Counted from the stretch's first letter, positions 1 through 9,480 are shown. The stretch: DNA of 64,000 nt from Methylibium sp. NZG (GCA_001263235.1 LGRD01000037.1:38945-102944); one strand, 5' to 3'. Notes: generated by a model not told the origin, from the letters alone. Made by a program: numbers and translations.

Positions 1-584
1 GCGATCTTGTTCTCGGCTGCCTGAAGCAGGTGCCTGCGCACCGTCCCCCAGTTGCGCTTGCCCGCGAAGCCGGGTTGCCAGCGCGTCAGCTCGGCCTGGT
101 CCCACAGGTAGTGCAGCAGTCCACGCAACGATAGCTTCGTGCCGCTGCTCGCCACGCTATCGCTGTCGCCGCCCGCGGTCGGCATCGTCGAGCGGCCCGC
201 GATCTTCGACATCGCGAAGTCGAGCTTGAGCGTCGTTTCGCCGGTGGCCGGGTCTTCGGTGATCGCCGAGCCCAGCACCTGCCCCAGGCCGGAGACCTCG
301 GGCGGCGGCTCGTAGGAGGCGCAGTCTGGCGCATGGTGGCTGCCCGTGTCCGGCATGCGCTTGACGATGTAGCTTCCACCCAAGCCGGCCAGGCGGGCAA
401 CGTACATCTCCACGCCGTCCACCAGGCACAGGCAGCGAGGGCGTTGATGCGCTGCGTGCGCGTCCGCGATGGCTTCAGCGAACGCTGCCGTTCCAGCTTC
501 GAATCGCTTGCCGCCAACGAGGTAGGCCGCTCGCCGACCGCCACGCTCGATGGCTTCACCCGGCTGCGGCGCCACTGTCGCCAT
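1..584 (-). CDS. DUF1173 family protein (partial, cut by window edge)
   Basis: The frame opens at ATG 584 and stays open to base 1, giving about 194 residues of the N-terminal half. Readable blocks include CLCLVDGVEMYVARL, SHHAPDCASYEPP, LGQVLGSAI and SLRGLLHYLWDQAELTRW, which I recognise as the DUF1173 pattern found in conjugative elements and plasmids; its biochemical role is unknown. A CxC pair and a downstream H-APDC cluster could bind metal (inference). The start lies 18 nt after the stop of the LPD7 gene and in the same frame, with no upstream alternative start before that stop. It is the most distal visible gene of the leftward transfer operon. Family call from memory of conserved segments. 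Confidence 0.7.
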   Translation of the reverse strand, partial: MATVAPQPGEAIERGGRRAAYLVGGKRFEAGTAAFAEAIADAHAAHQRPRCLCLVDGVEMYVARLAGLGGSYIVKRMPDTGSHHAPDCASYEPPPEVSGLGQVLGSAITEDPATGETTLKLDFAMSKIAGRSTMPTAGGDSDSVASSGTKLSLRGLLHYLWDQAELTRWQPGFAGKRNWGTVRRHLLQAAENKI

Positions 585-602
585 CGAGACTCTCGCGCGC
601 CG

Positions 603-1763
603 TCACCGCACCGGCGCCGCACGCTCGCGTGTGCGCTGCACTTCGGGCACCGGCACGACGATCGGCCGCTGCGAAGGCGCGGCCTTGTCGTACACCTTGA
701 CCTTCGGCGCCTGGCCGTCGCGCATGCGTTGCGCGAGCTTCTCGGCTGCGGCGGCCATCACCGCTTCGCGTTGCTTTTCGGGAACCCGTTTGGCGACCAG
801 CACGGCCTCGATCGCGACGAGGACGGCCTTGCGGCCACTGCTACCGCGTGCGGCGCCTTTTTCGGCCGGGGCGGCACCTGAGGCCTTGTCGCCTTCCGCA
901 TCACGAGCCGGCTCGATTCGGTTGACCAGGCGCGACTCGCGCTCCTTCTTCAGCACCTCAAGGTCGGCCGGGTTCGGCTCGTAGCCCAGGGCTTTGACGC
1001 CACGTACCGAGGCTTCCAGCCAGACCATGCGCCGGAACTCCTCGTTGCCCGAGACGCGCAGCGCGCGCCAGTTGCGCGCTTCGGCCACATCGACCATCGA
1101 ACGGGCGACCGACGGGCTGTTGGTATCGGTCGCCAGCTTGAACGTTGATTCGGTGAACGCAACACGCGACGTGTCGCCCCGGAAACGGTACTCGGTGCGG
1201 CCGATGCTCACGTCACCGACGGTGACGGGGGCACGCTTGATGAGGTAGCGCTCGATGAGCGCCGCTTCGAGGCGGGCGACGAGCGCGGCGCGTTCGGCCT
1301 GGGCGTCGAGGCGCACGATCGACTTGGTGTCCACTGGATCGGGTGACACGTGCGCTGTCGGTTCACCCGTTGGCCGCGGCCTCGATGCGGTCTCAGCGCT
1401 CGCCACGTCGGGCACTTCGTCGCGCTCCGGCACCGGATCGAGCGGCCGTTCCGGCGCGGCCGGCCGCTGCGGGCCCCGTTGCCACTCGCCGTCAACCCGT
1501 TGCACCGTCGTGCGCTTGCCTTCGGCATCGAGCGCGATGAAGCGGTTGCTGCCGAGCTGGTCGGCCTTGGCGATGATCTCGGCGATCCGGTTCGAGCGGT
1601 AGGTCACCTCAGCGAACGGGTCGCGCAGTTCGTAGCGCTCGCCGGGCACATCGATCGGCGTCTGGAACAGATCCTTGGCGATCGTCGCGCGGTTGGCGGG
1701 CTCGACGGTGCCACCCATCCTGGTCGGGCTCGGGCTTCTTGCGGGTGAGGTGTCGGCATCCAT
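603..1763 (-). CDS. LPD7 domain protein of the transfer region
   Basis: A 386-residue soluble protein. Residues about 40-90 (NRIAEIIAKADQLGSNRFIA, then a KRTTVQRVDGEW segment) and 175-270 (a GRTEYRFRGDTSRVAF segment, then ARSMVDVAEARNWRALRV) match the large polyvalent-protein domain LPD7, usually found at the C-terminal end of relaxases or as a stand-alone protein in ICEs and plasmids. No relaxase domain is present, so this is a separate accessory protein rather than the nickase. The segments between and after are proline-, alanine- and lysine-rich and probably disordered. It lies 33 nt downstream of the OmpA-like lipoprotein gene and is co-directional with the VirB/D4 cluster. Function unknown; DNA processing at transfer is inference. 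Confidence 0.75.
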   Translation of the reverse strand: MDADTSPARSPSPTRMGGTVEPANRATIAKDLFQTPIDVPGERYELRDPFAEVTYRSNRIAEIIAKADQLGSNRFIALDAEGKRTTVQRVDGEWQRGPQRPAAPERPLDPVPERDEVPDVASAETASRPRPTGEPTAHVSPDPVDTKSIVRLDAQAERAALVARLEAALIERYLIKRAPVTVGDVSIGRTEYRFRGDTSRVAFTESTFKLATDTNSPSVARSMVDVAEARNWRALRVSGNEEFRRMVWLEASVRGVKALGYEPNPADLEVLKKERESRLVNRIEPARDAEGDKASGAAPAEKGAARGSSGRKAVLVAIEAVLVAKRVPEKQREAVMAAAAEKLAQRMRDGQAPKVKVYDKAAPSQRPIVVPVPEVQRTRERAAPVR

Positions 1764-1796
1764 GTGATCCTCGCTTCGAGCTGGGTCGATCGCTCG

Positions 1797-2471
1797 TCAG
1801 GGCTGAGTCGGCGCCGCAGCACCGGCAGTGGTTGCAGCCACGCCGACGCCAACAGGCGCCGCGCGGTAAACCTCGATCTCGACACGCCGGTTCATCGCGC
1901 GGCCAGCGGTGGCTGCGTTGTCTGCGGCGTGGTCACCCGCCGGCTGCCAGGTGGCCCGAATGCGCGCGGCATCGACGCCCGCGCCGATCAGGTGGTCGCG
2001 CACGGCCGTCGCTCGCTCGCGTGCGATTCGGCTTTCTGCGGCGGAGTCCGTGCTGCCGTCGGTGCGGCCCCGCAGCAGCACGAGCGGCGCCGAGCGCGCT
2101 TCATCGATCAGCGCGGCCGACATCTCGGCAGGGATCGCCACGCGCGTGCTGCCGAAGTCGAAGCGGACCGTGAAGACACTGTTGGCCTGCGGCGTCGCCG
2201 CGCGGGCCTGGAGCGCAGCGATGGCCTGCTGCCGCGCTGCGAGCTGCTGCATCGTCGCAGTCGCGGCCTCCGCCATTCGCCCTGACTCGGTGGCCAGGAT
2301 GCGGGTGTTCTGCAGATCGCTCTTGCAGACCTGAAGCTCGACGGCCATGGCTGAGTTGACGGGCCGCTTCTGCGATTCGTCCACGGTCGGCGGCTTCGGT
2401 GGCGAGCTGCATGAGCCGAGCAGCAGGAGCCACGGGAGAAGCAGCGGTGTGAGGATGGGCGCCTTGTTCAT
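1797..2471 (-). CDS. OmpA-like lipoprotein of the type IV secretion operon
   Basis: The N-terminus is a lipoprotein signal with lipobox LLLGSC followed by SSPPKPP. The C-terminal half (VFTVRFDFGSTRVAI, RGRTDGSTDSAAESRIARER, then AGRAMNRRVEIEVY) is an OmpA/MotB peptidoglycan-binding domain. A helical stretch rich in Q and A connects them. It probably tethers the conjugation channel or outer membrane to the cell wall. An ATG at 2501 overlaps the VirD4 stop as ATGA, but ATG 2471 has a better ribosome binding site (GGAG 7 nt upstream) and puts the lipobox at a normal distance, so I chose 2471. Similar lipoproteins follow virD4 in several ICE families. Confidence 0.8.
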   Translation of the reverse strand: MNKAPILTPLLLPWLLLLGSCSSPPKPPTVDESQKRPVNSAMAVELQVCKSDLQNTRILATESGRMAEAATATMQQLAARQQAIAALQARAATPQANSVFTVRFDFGSTRVAIPAEMSAALIDEARSAPLVLLRGRTDGSTDSAAESRIARERATAVRDHLIGAGVDAARIRATWQPAGDHAADNAATAGRAMNRRVEIEVYRAAPVGVGVAATTAGAAAPTQP

Positions 2472-2497
2472 TGAAGGTCTCCGGTTGAGCAGCGTTG

Positions 2498-4510
2498 TCA
2501 TGCCGCACCGGCCGGCTCGACTTGTGCCGCTTCCGCTTCGGCCTCGTGCTCGATCAGCACGCCGTCGTCGTCCGCCGCGGGCTCGATCGCGCCGCCGCCT
2601 TGTCCGGGCTGGCCCTGGCCGAAAAAGTCGAGCAGCACCTCGGCGGTCTTGTCCGGCGGGCCCTCGAAGGTGTCGGGCAGCAGCGCCAGGTCGTGCGCCA
2701 GCGCTGCGACGCTGAGTCCTTCGCCTTCGGCCAGCTCATCGTCGGCGTAGCGCCAGCGCTGCTGCACTCGCGCCAGGTGCAGGTCCATGTCCATCCGCGG
2801 CACCGCGGGCGCCGGCCGCAGCCGCGCCTTGAAGACCTTCTCACGGTGGTAGCGAATCTTCTCGCCGAGGATCGGCTTGCAGTTCTCGCAGATGACGACG
2901 AGCCGCTCGCTGCCCAGTTCCTTGAACTCTTGCGGCAGCAACAGGGCGCGCCGCTGCTCGCTCTCGTTGCGGCTGACCGAGCTGTGGCCGTGCTGGCTGA
3001 ACGACCGACTTCTTCCGCGCGACGTGGCGCGCTCGGTGAAGTGGCCGAGCATCGCGCTGTACTCGTCGGCGTCGCGCTGCTCGCGCGGCGCGTAGAGGAT
3101 CTGCAGGCCGTGGTTGGTGGCGAAGGTCCGCGCTTCCTTGTCGCCATAGACGGCGTCGAGCTGCGACATCGCCTGCACGACGGTCAGCAGCCGCAGGTTG
3201 TAGCCGGCAAGGAAGCCCGCGGCCGAGGTGATCACGCCGACGCGGCCCATCGCCGTGAACTCGTCGTTGACGAGCAGGCATTGCACCTTGAGCGTCGAGT
3301 CCTGTTCAGGCAGTGCTTGCGTGTTCAGGCTGACCAGCTGCGAGAAAAAGAGCGCCAGCAACGGCCGCGCGTTCGCCAACCGGTTCGGCGGGATGCGCAC
3401 ATAAATCGACATGCGGCGGCGCCGCACGTCCTCGAGCTGGAAGTCGTCGGCACTCGTCGCGGCATCGACCACCGCATCGGCGAAGATCGTCAGCGGCGCA
3501 TTGAAGGTCGCGACCACGCTGGACAGCGTGTTCTCGGAGTTCGACAACAGCCGTTGCAGCGCATCCGCGCACTCGTCGGACAGCGGCGTGCCTCCGTCAT
3601 GGCGCTGTGCGATGAGCCCGCTCAGATGGTCCTTCAGCGAGCGCCCTTTGCCGGAAGACTGCCGGAGCATCTCGCCGACAGTGCGCGGCAGCTCGGGCGT
3701 CTCAAGCAGCAGCAGGCCGAGCCCAAGGAACAGGTTGCGCGCCTGGTCGTTGAAGAAGGCTTCGGAGGACGTTCCGCTGCCGTCGTTGGGGAAGAAGACC
3801 TGGCCGATGGTCAGCAGATCGCTCACCCGGTGCAGCGGGCTCGGGCGCACGGCCGAGAGCGGGTTCCAGCGGTGGCTGCGCGCGCCTTCGTCGAAGGGCG
3901 AGAACGCAAACACGGCGTGGCCGTGCGCCGCCCGGTAGCCGGCCGTCACGGCGAAGTTCTCGCCCTTGATGTCGAGCACGACGACCGAGTCGGGCCAGTT
4001 GAGCAGGTTCGGGATCACCACGCCGACGCCCTTGCCGCTGCGCGTGGGGGCCGACAGCATCACCGAGAGCTGGCCGGGCAGAGCGAGGAAGTGCCGGCCG
4101 TAGCGGCCGACGAGGATGCCCGGGCCGCCTGCGCCGGAGTCGCCGAGCAGTCCGGCGCCATGCACTTCGGCGAGGCTGGCAAAGCGCGCACTGCCGTGCA
4201 GCGCTCGCCGTGGTCGGGCGGCGGCGAACACCGCGGCGGGCAGAACCACCAGAAGCCCGATACCGCACAACCCCATCGACGCCACCAGTTTCTTGCGCTG
4301 CGCCGGATCGTCGGCGTAGAGCTGCCAGTAGTGCGCGATGCTCGTGAAGCGGGCCTGCCTCGGGTCCGCCTTGTTGAGCACCAGGAACAGCACCGCGGAC
4401 AGGTAGAGTGCCGCGCAGGCGAGCCCGAGGAGACCCAGCGCGGCGAAGAGCGCAGCCGCGACCTTGCGCGACACCGGCCACGCCGACATCGGCAGCGTCA
4501 GGCTGTTCAC
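2498..4510 (-). CDS. virD4: VirD4/TraG-type coupling ATPase
   Basis: A 670-residue type IV coupling protein that brings the relaxosome to the mating channel. Two N-terminal membrane segments (about residues 18-45 and 80-97) precede the cytoplasmic ATPase. Walker A is APTRSGKGVG near residue 155; the Walker B-like segment is LLVNDEFTAMG near 420. The C-terminal tail is acidic (about residues 600-670), as expected for substrate contact. The start overlaps the VirB11 stop as ATGA, indicating translational coupling. Length and motif order fit VirD4/TraG. Confidence 0.93.
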   Translation of the reverse strand: MNSLTLPMSAWPVSRKVAAALFAALGLLGLACAALYLSAVLFLVLNKADPRQARFTSIAHYWQLYADDPAQRKKLVASMGLCGIGLLVVLPAAVFAAARPRRALHGSARFASLAEVHGAGLLGDSGAGGPGILVGRYGRHFLALPGQLSVMLSAPTRSGKGVGVVIPNLLNWPDSVVVLDIKGENFAVTAGYRAAHGHAVFAFSPFDEGARSHRWNPLSAVRPSPLHRVSDLLTIGQVFFPNDGSGTSSEAFFNDQARNLFLGLGLLLLETPELPRTVGEMLRQSSGKGRSLKDHLSGLIAQRHDGGTPLSDECADALQRLLSNSENTLSSVVATFNAPLTIFADAVVDAATSADDFQLEDVRRRRMSIYVRIPPNRLANARPLLALFFSQLVSLNTQALPEQDSTLKVQCLLVNDEFTAMGRVGVITSAAGFLAGYNLRLLTVVQAMSQLDAVYGDKEARTFATNHGLQILYAPREQRDADEYSAMLGHFTERATSRGRSRSFSQHGHSSVSRNESEQRRALLLPQEFKELGSERLVVICENCKPILGEKIRYHREKVFKARLRPAPAVPRMDMDLHLARVQQRWRYADDELAEGEGLSVAALAHDLALLPDTFEGPPDKTAEVLLDFFGQGQPGQGGGAIEPAADDDGVLIEHEAEAEAAQVEPAGAA

Positions 4511-5595
4511 GCCGCCGCTCCCATCGACTCGTCCCAGCGCCCAAGCCGCTGTCGCCGCGGCTCGTAGAACACTTCAGAGATGAAGCGCCCGCGCTCGTCG
4601 CGATCGAACTGCACGATGACGTCGACGACGACGCCGAGCAGGTATTTGATCTCGTTCATGCGCAGGCCACCGCCGGCACCGCTCTCGCGGATCATCAGCG
4701 ACATCTGCTCCAGCGCCAGCGCGCAGCTGCCGGCGTGGACGCTGGTGATGCTGCCCGGGTGTCCCGACGCCGCGAGGCGAACGAAGTAGAAGCATTCGTC
4801 GCCGCGCACCTCGGCCAGGAAAATGCGGTCGGGCTTCATGCGCAAGCAGGCTTCGAGCAACGACTTGGCCGTGACGCGCGCCGTGCCCTGGGCGTCCTTG
4901 GAATAGAAGAGATGGACCACGTTCGGGTGGTTCGGCAGCGTCAGCTCGGCGGTGTCCTGGATCGTGATCAGGCGCTCGTGCTTCGGCACTTCTTCGACCA
5001 GGCCCTTCATGAAGGTGGTCTTGCCCGATCCGGTCTTGCCGCTGACGACGATGGTCTGGTGCTTGCGCACGGCCAGGCGCAGGAACTCGGCGTAGCGGCC
5101 GGCGTCCTTCAACGCGACGAGTTCCTGCTCGAAGGGCAGCAGGCCGCTCGATGCGGTGCGCGTGACGGTTGCGGTGCGCTCGAACAAGCCGTCACGCTCG
5201 AAGTCGTCGAGGCGTTTGATCAGGTGCGAGGGCTTGCGCACCGTGATCGAGACCGTGCCGCGCGTGACCGCCGGCGGGATCACGAACTGGATGCGCTCGC
5301 CGCTCGGCAGCGTGGCCGAGAGCAGTGGCCGCTCTTGGTTGACCTGCTGGTCGCAATAGGTGGCGACCGCGGTGGCCAGCGACAGGCAGCGCTCCAGCGT
5401 CATCGCCGGCGCGGGCACGACGCGCCAACCCTTGACGGTTTCGACGAGCAGTTCGCCCGGGCGGTTGACGCAGACCTCGAGTACGCCGTCGGCGTCGAGC
5501 TGTTCACGCAGAGGCCGCAGGAACTCGACGACCGAGGTGGCGTCGCCGCACCATGAGTCGGCTGCGTCGTGCAGCGCGTCCGGCTGTGCGTTCAT
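4507..5595 (-). CDS. virB11: VirB11 hexameric ATPase
   Basis: A 362-residue traffic ATPase of the type IV secretion system. Walker A is SGKTGSGKTTFMKGL near residue 185, followed by an Asp box (ITIQDTAELTL), a Walker B region (PDRIFLAEVRG) and the His box (ASGHPGSITSVHAGS). This is the full VirB11 signature and usual length. It acts at the cytoplasmic face to power pilus assembly and substrate transfer. The start overlaps the VirB10 stop by 4 nt, and its own stop overlaps the VirD4 start, so the three form one translationally coupled block. Confidence 0.95.
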   Translation of the reverse strand: MNAQPDALHDAADSWCGDATSVVEFLRPLREQLDADGVLEVCVNRPGELLVETVKGWRVVPAPAMTLERCLSLATAVATYCDQQVNQERPLLSATLPSGERIQFVIPPAVTRGTVSITVRKPSHLIKRLDDFERDGLFERTATVTRTASSGLLPFEQELVALKDAGRYAEFLRLAVRKHQTIVVSGKTGSGKTTFMKGLVEEVPKHERLITIQDTAELTLPNHPNVVHLFYSKDAQGTARVTAKSLLEACLRMKPDRIFLAEVRGDECFYFVRLAASGHPGSITSVHAGSCALALEQMSLMIRESGAGGGLRMNEIKYLLGVVVDVIVQFDRDERGRFISEVFYEPRRQRLGRWDESMGAAA

Positions 5596-7019
5596 CTCTG
5601 CACCGGCTTCAGCTCGTACACCGACGAGAAGTCCACGTCGCGCGCGACGTAGATGCCGACGATGCCGCCCTGGTTCTGGTAGATCAGCGGCGGGATGTTG
5701 ATGGTGCTGTCCAGCACCTTCTCGGCCAGCTTGCTGGTGTTGGCCGTGGTCGATGGCAGCACGACCGTGTTGGCTTGTGTGTCGTTCGACTGGTTCTGGA
5801 TCACCAGCTTCACCGAGTCGTCGATCAGCGACAGCAGCATCGCGGCGCCGATGCGCTCGCCCCAGCGGTTGTCGACGTAGCCGTCGATGCCGGACTCACC
5901 GAGCTGGCCGGTGCCGGGAGAGTCGATGTCCACCGTGACGCCGAGCGGGCTGCGGATGCGGGTCCAGAGAACGGGGATGCGTACGGTTCCCGGTCGCACG
6001 GAAGCGATGCGGTACTCGCCGTCGAGGTGCGAGCCGCGCTCGATCAGCAGCACGCGGCCGTCGTCGCTGAAGACGTTGCGTTGCACCTGGCAACCCACGA
6101 GTCCCGACACCGCGCTGATGACCTTGGTCTTCAGCGCGCAGGTGAACGCCGTGCCCTTGGGCAGAGTGAGGCTGCGGTTGCCGAGCATCGAGGCGGCCAC
6201 GCGCGGCGTCGCAGATCCCTGGAGCTGTCCGCCAAACAGACCCGTGCCGGGTGCTGCTGCGCCGATCGGCGCTCCAGCCGGGACGACTCCGCCGATCGGG
6301 GGCCCGCCGAGGAGTGCCCCTGTCGGCACTTGACCCGTGGTCTGCCCCGTTGCCGCCGCGGTCGTTCGGGTGAGCGTCTCCATCAGCCCCTGCAATTGGC
6401 GCTGATAGCCCTGAAGGTTGCGGGCGGTGTTCGAGATCGGGTCGTTCGCGGCGGGTTCCGGCGCTTCAACCGCCTGCTGCTGCTGCTGCTCGGCGACACC
6501 CGCCGGTATTGCCGCCGCAGTGCGTATTGCGCCGGGGCGGCTGGTCACCAACAGAACGGGAGCGTCCTCCGGGGCCATGACCTTGGTGCCGGTTCCGGCA
6601 GACCCGGTACGCCGGACGCCGATCGGCTCGGCCAGCTCTTCGGCCGTGGGCACGATCGCAGGGATGCGCGGGCCGACCGATGGCGCGCTCGCCGCGGCCG
6701 TCGCGAACATTGGAACGGGCACCTCCAGCCGCCGAGGCTCGGCCGTCGCCGCGGTGGGTCGGTTGCTCACCAGCTTGGACCCCGCGTCCTCGTCCTTCTT
6801 GCCGCTCGCCGCGAACTTCTGGATCGTGAAACCCGCGACGACGACGAGCGTGGCGATCAGCAGGCCGACCGCGAGCAGTCCCTTCTTCGAGACCGAGATG
6901 CGCTGCCGCTCGGCCACGTTCGGAATACCGGCCTCGCCAGGCAACGGCGCGATGACATTGGCGTCGCCCTCCTGGCGGTCACGTTCAGGGCGTCCATCGC
7001 GCGCTGGCTGCTCGTTCAT
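5592..7019 (-). CDS. virB10: VirB10/TrbI channel scaffold protein
   Basis: A 475-residue protein with one inner-membrane segment (about residues 47-63, AVGLLIATLVVVAGF), a long Pro/Ala-rich periplasmic linker and the C-terminal VirB10 domain (GTAFTCALKTKVISAVSGLV, then VFSDDGRVLLIERGSHLDGE). VirB10 spans both membranes and gates the channel with VirB7/B9. The linker carries a short poly-Gln run encoded by repeated CAG (about 6477-6490), seen as CTG repeats on the plus strand. The start overlaps the VirB9 stop by 4 nt. Domain and context are unambiguous. Confidence 0.95.
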   Translation of the reverse strand: MNEQPARDGRPERDRQEGDANVIAPLPGEAGIPNVAERQRISVSKKGLLAVGLLIATLVVVAGFTIQKFAASGKKDEDAGSKLVSNRPTAATAEPRRLEVPVPMFATAAASAPSVGPRIPAIVPTAEELAEPIGVRRTGSAGTGTKVMAPEDAPVLLVTSRPGAIRTAAAIPAGVAEQQQQQAVEAPEPAANDPISNTARNLQGYQRQLQGLMETLTRTTAAATGQTTGQVPTGALLGGPPIGGVVPAGAPIGAAAPGTGLFGGQLQGSATPRVAASMLGNRSLTLPKGTAFTCALKTKVISAVSGLVGCQVQRNVFSDDGRVLLIERGSHLDGEYRIASVRPGTVRIPVLWTRIRSPLGVTVDIDSPGTGQLGESGIDGYVDNRWGERIGAAMLLSLIDDSVKLVIQNQSNDTQANTVVLPSTTANTSKLAEKVLDSTINIPPLIYQNQGGIVGIYVARDVDFSSVYELKPVQR

Positions 7020-7963
7020 GGCGTGACCTCACTGCGCGACTGGTGCGGGCTTCCAGGTGAGCGCTGCGAAGCGTCCACGCTTGTATCGGCCTTCAGCGCT
7101 CGCTGCACGCCCGGCACCGTGGTGCCACCACCAGGCGGCACGCCATCGAGATCGAAGGCCTCGTTCCACACACCGACGACCGCCGAGCCCGCGCGCAGCA
7201 TCAGACGCCGGCTCACACGATCAACGACGAGCAGGTCGTCTTCCATGCGCGCGTTCACGAGCGTCTCGCTGCCGTCGCCGAGAACATGGAACACGGCGGG
7301 CACCTCGCGGTTGCCGGGGAAGCGGAAGTAGGTGAAGCGCCCATCGTCGAACACCATCGCAGGCACGATGTCCTCGGACCCCTTGCCCTCGGCGATCGAG
7401 TAGCTGGTGTTCAGTACCTGCGCCTTGGCTTGCAGGCGCTCGGCGATGACCTGCTGCGGGCTTGGCGGTGGCGGGGCAGGCGGCAGCAGTGGCAGAGCCT
7501 GGGGCGCCAAGCCATCGCGCAGCGCGGCTCGTGCCACCACCGACGGCCTCGGCGCCTTGACGACCAACCGATACACCGGCGCCCTCGGATCGCCGTCGGC
7601 CAGCACGACGAAGCGGAACGAGTGCGTGCGACGGTCGGTGACGACGGCGAGCGTGTTCGCGGCGTTGGCAGTGCTCTTCGGCTTGACGAACAGATGTCGT
7701 CCGCCTGGCTGCGCCGCGATGCACCACGCTGCTTCGGCCTTGGCGCAGTCGCCGCCGAGTCCAGCGGCCACCTCGGCGATGGACTCCTCGGGGTCGAGGA
7801 CCACGAGCGTCACCACGCCTCGCTTGACGGGCACTGTCATGACGGCCTTTGCGTCGTAGACAACCTCGCGCAGACGCGGATCGCCCTGCGCTGCGTCGCC
7901 GACAGGCCATGCCACTGCGGGCACCAGCGCACCAGCGACGAGCAGCACGGCGATGCGGATCAC
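7016..7963 (-). CDS. virB9: VirB9/TrbG outer-membrane core component
   Basis: A 315-residue exported protein. The N-terminal signal peptide (MIRIAVLLVAGALVPAVAWP) is followed by a VirB9 N-domain (residues about 30-160, with the PGGRHLFVKPK segment) and a C-terminal domain (about 220-290: MVFDDGRFTYFRFPGNREVP, then LVVDRVSRRLMLRAG). VirB9 builds the outer-membrane core complex with VirB7 and VirB10; no separate VirB7-like lipoprotein was found here. The start overlaps the VirB8 stop by 4 nt (ATGA). Confidence 0.93.
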   Translation of the reverse strand: MIRIAVLLVAGALVPAVAWPVGDAAQGDPRLREVVYDAKAVMTVPVKRGVVTLVVLDPEESIAEVAAGLGGDCAKAEAAWCIAAQPGGRHLFVKPKSTANAANTLAVVTDRRTHSFRFVVLADGDPRAPVYRLVVKAPRPSVVARAALRDGLAPQALPLLPPAPPPPSPQQVIAERLQAKAQVLNTSYSIAEGKGSEDIVPAMVFDDGRFTYFRFPGNREVPAVFHVLGDGSETLVNARMEDDLLVVDRVSRRLMLRAGSAVVGVWNEAFDLDGVPPGGGTTVPGVQRALKADTSVDASQRSPGSPHQSRSEVTP

Positions 7964-8736
7964 GGTCTTGCTCCCGGCACCGCGGTGTTGATCTCGGGAT
8001 CGGACCGGTACGCGACCACCACGAAGCCGAACGGGTTCTCGAGCCGGTCCTTCTCCTTCGCCAGCACCTTGGGCTGGTACTCGAAGACGACGCTGGCGAC
8101 GTGGCGCGTCGTGACCTCGGGCAGGTTTCGGTCGGTCAACCGAACGATCTTGTCGTAGGTGACCTGGGCTTCGCCGCGGTTGCCCGAGCGCCCCGAGGCG
8201 GTGAGCCGAACGCCCACGACGCTGATGCGCCAGTCCTCGCCGGCGCCGAGCTTCTTCTGCAGCGCCGCGTCGCCCTCGAAATGACGGTTGTAGTCGTTGA
8301 AGACGACCGGCACTGCCATGCGCGCGACCTGGTCGAAGTCGCGTTGCAGGAACATCCAGCTGTAGCCTTCGCGGGCGCGAACGAAGGTTGCCAGGTTGTG
8401 CTTGTCGAGCGACTCCATGGGAGGGACGGTCTCGACGCTCAGGCGCTGTTGGATCGTTGCTTCGCCGGTGAGCCGATCAACGACGATCGGAATCTCCACC
8501 ACGCGCCGCAGTGGCCCCTGCACGAACACGGCTGCGATGCCGATGAGGCCGAGCAGCAGGCCGGCGATGGCAACCCACCACGCGCGCCGCTCCGAGCGTT
8601 CGAGCATCAGCGCGCGGTCGACTTCCCAGGCACGGTTCGCCGTGAAGCCCGCATCGGCTTTATCCGCGCCCATCGACGTGTCGGGCAATGCAGCAGCTCC
8701 GACCGGCTTGCCGCCGGCCGTCAGGACGGCACTCAT
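7960..8736 (-). CDS. virB8: VirB8/TrbF inner-membrane assembly factor
   Basis: A 258-residue protein with a cytoplasmic N-terminus, one membrane segment (about residues 53-72, AIAGLLLGLIGIAAVF) and a periplasmic VirB8 domain. Typical features are the early VDRLTGEA and late RSGNRGEAQVTYDKI segments. VirB8 is a bitopic scaffold that nucleates channel assembly. It is preceded by VirB5 with a short gap and coupled to VirB9 by a 4-nt overlap. Confidence 0.93.
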   Translation of the reverse strand: MSAVLTAGGKPVGAAALPDTSMGADKADAGFTANRAWEVDRALMLERSERRAWWVAIAGLLLGLIGIAAVFVQGPLRRVVEIPIVVDRLTGEATIQQRLSVETVPPMESLDKHNLATFVRAREGYSWMFLQRDFDQVARMAVPVVFNDYNRHFEGDAALQKKLGAGEDWRISVVGVRLTASGRSGNRGEAQVTYDKIVRLTDRNLPEVTTRHVASVVFEYQPKVLAKEKDRLENPFGFVVVAYRSDPEINTAVPGARP

Positions 8737-8748
8737 GGGGCTTCCTCG

Positions 8749-9456
8749 CTAAGGCAAGAAGTCGGCGACCTTGCCGGTGCGGCCGAGCATCTGGTACTGG
8801 CGCTCGCGGTCGCGCGAGCGGGCGATGCGCTCTTCGCTGTCGGCCATGCCTTGCAGCATCTGGATCTGCGAGACCTCGTGCGCGAGCAGCGCGTTCTCGG
8901 CACCGATGCGGGCCTGGATCTCCTGCACCGCCTTCTGGTCGGCGGTGGCGTTGATCTGACCCATCAGCGAGCTGATTTGCGACAAGCGCCCGGCGGCCGA
9001 CTTCATTGCGTCCTGCAGCAGGCCCTTGGTCTGGTACGGCGCTGCCAGCGCGGCCTGGCAGCGCGTGCGCTCGGCGCCGGCGAAGTCCATGCAGTTGTAG
9101 ACCATGCCCGCATCACGCAGTGCCTTCGCGGTTCCGGTGAGGCCCGAGTAGCCGCCGGTGTTGACCGCATTGACCACCGTGTAGGCCTCGGTCGGCACGT
9201 AGTTGCGCAGCATCGGGTTGTTGAACACCTGGCCCAGGTTGCGGAAGCCGTTGATGCTGTTCAGCTGATCCTGCAATTGCGTGATCTGCTGGACCTGGTT
9301 CTGGATTTCGGTGATGTCGTTCAGGACCTGTTGGATGGTCTGGATCAGGTTGGCGACGTCGATGACCGGGATGCCGGTCGCGCGTGCGGGCGTGGTGCCG
9401 AAGGCGATGGCAGCGACGCAGACCGCCGCGGTGAGTTTCTTGAGACGAAAGCGCAT
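8749..9456 (-). CDS. virB5: VirB5/TrbJ-like pilus-tip protein
   Basis: A 235-residue secreted protein with a clear signal peptide (to about residue 27, TTPARA) and long amphipathic helices rich in Q and N (VLNDITEIQNQVQQI and following). This architecture matches the VirB5/TrbJ family, minor pilus components thought to contact recipients. Two Cys lie near residues 120-130 (YNCMDFAGAERTRC). Its position after rather than before VirB6 is unusual compared with the Agrobacterium virB order. Confidence 0.85.
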   Translation of the reverse strand: MRFRLKKLTAAVCVAAIAFGTTPARATGIPVIDVANLIQTIQQVLNDITEIQNQVQQITQLQDQLNSINGFRNLGQVFNNPMLRNYVPTEAYTVVNAVNTGGYSGLTGTAKALRDAGMVYNCMDFAGAERTRCQAALAAPYQTKGLLQDAMKSAAGRLSQISSLMGQINATADQKAVQEIQARIGAENALLAHEVSQIQMLQGMADSEERIARSRDRERQYQMLGRTGKVADFLP

Positions 9457-9480
9457 GGCGTGACTCCTTGCGGTTGGCGA

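Noticed and set aside
86..622. Open frame of 178 residues on the minus strand
   Set aside because: Arg/Ser/Ala-rich composition and overlap with the DUF1173 frame, which has recognisable conserved segments.
2495..4567. 690-residue open frame on the plus strand opposite virD4
   Set aside because: Antisense shadow of a high-GC gene; the minus strand frame has all VirD4 motifs.
6470..6495. CTG trinucleotide run
   Set aside because: It is the coding sequence for a short poly-Gln stretch of VirB10, not a separate repeat element.
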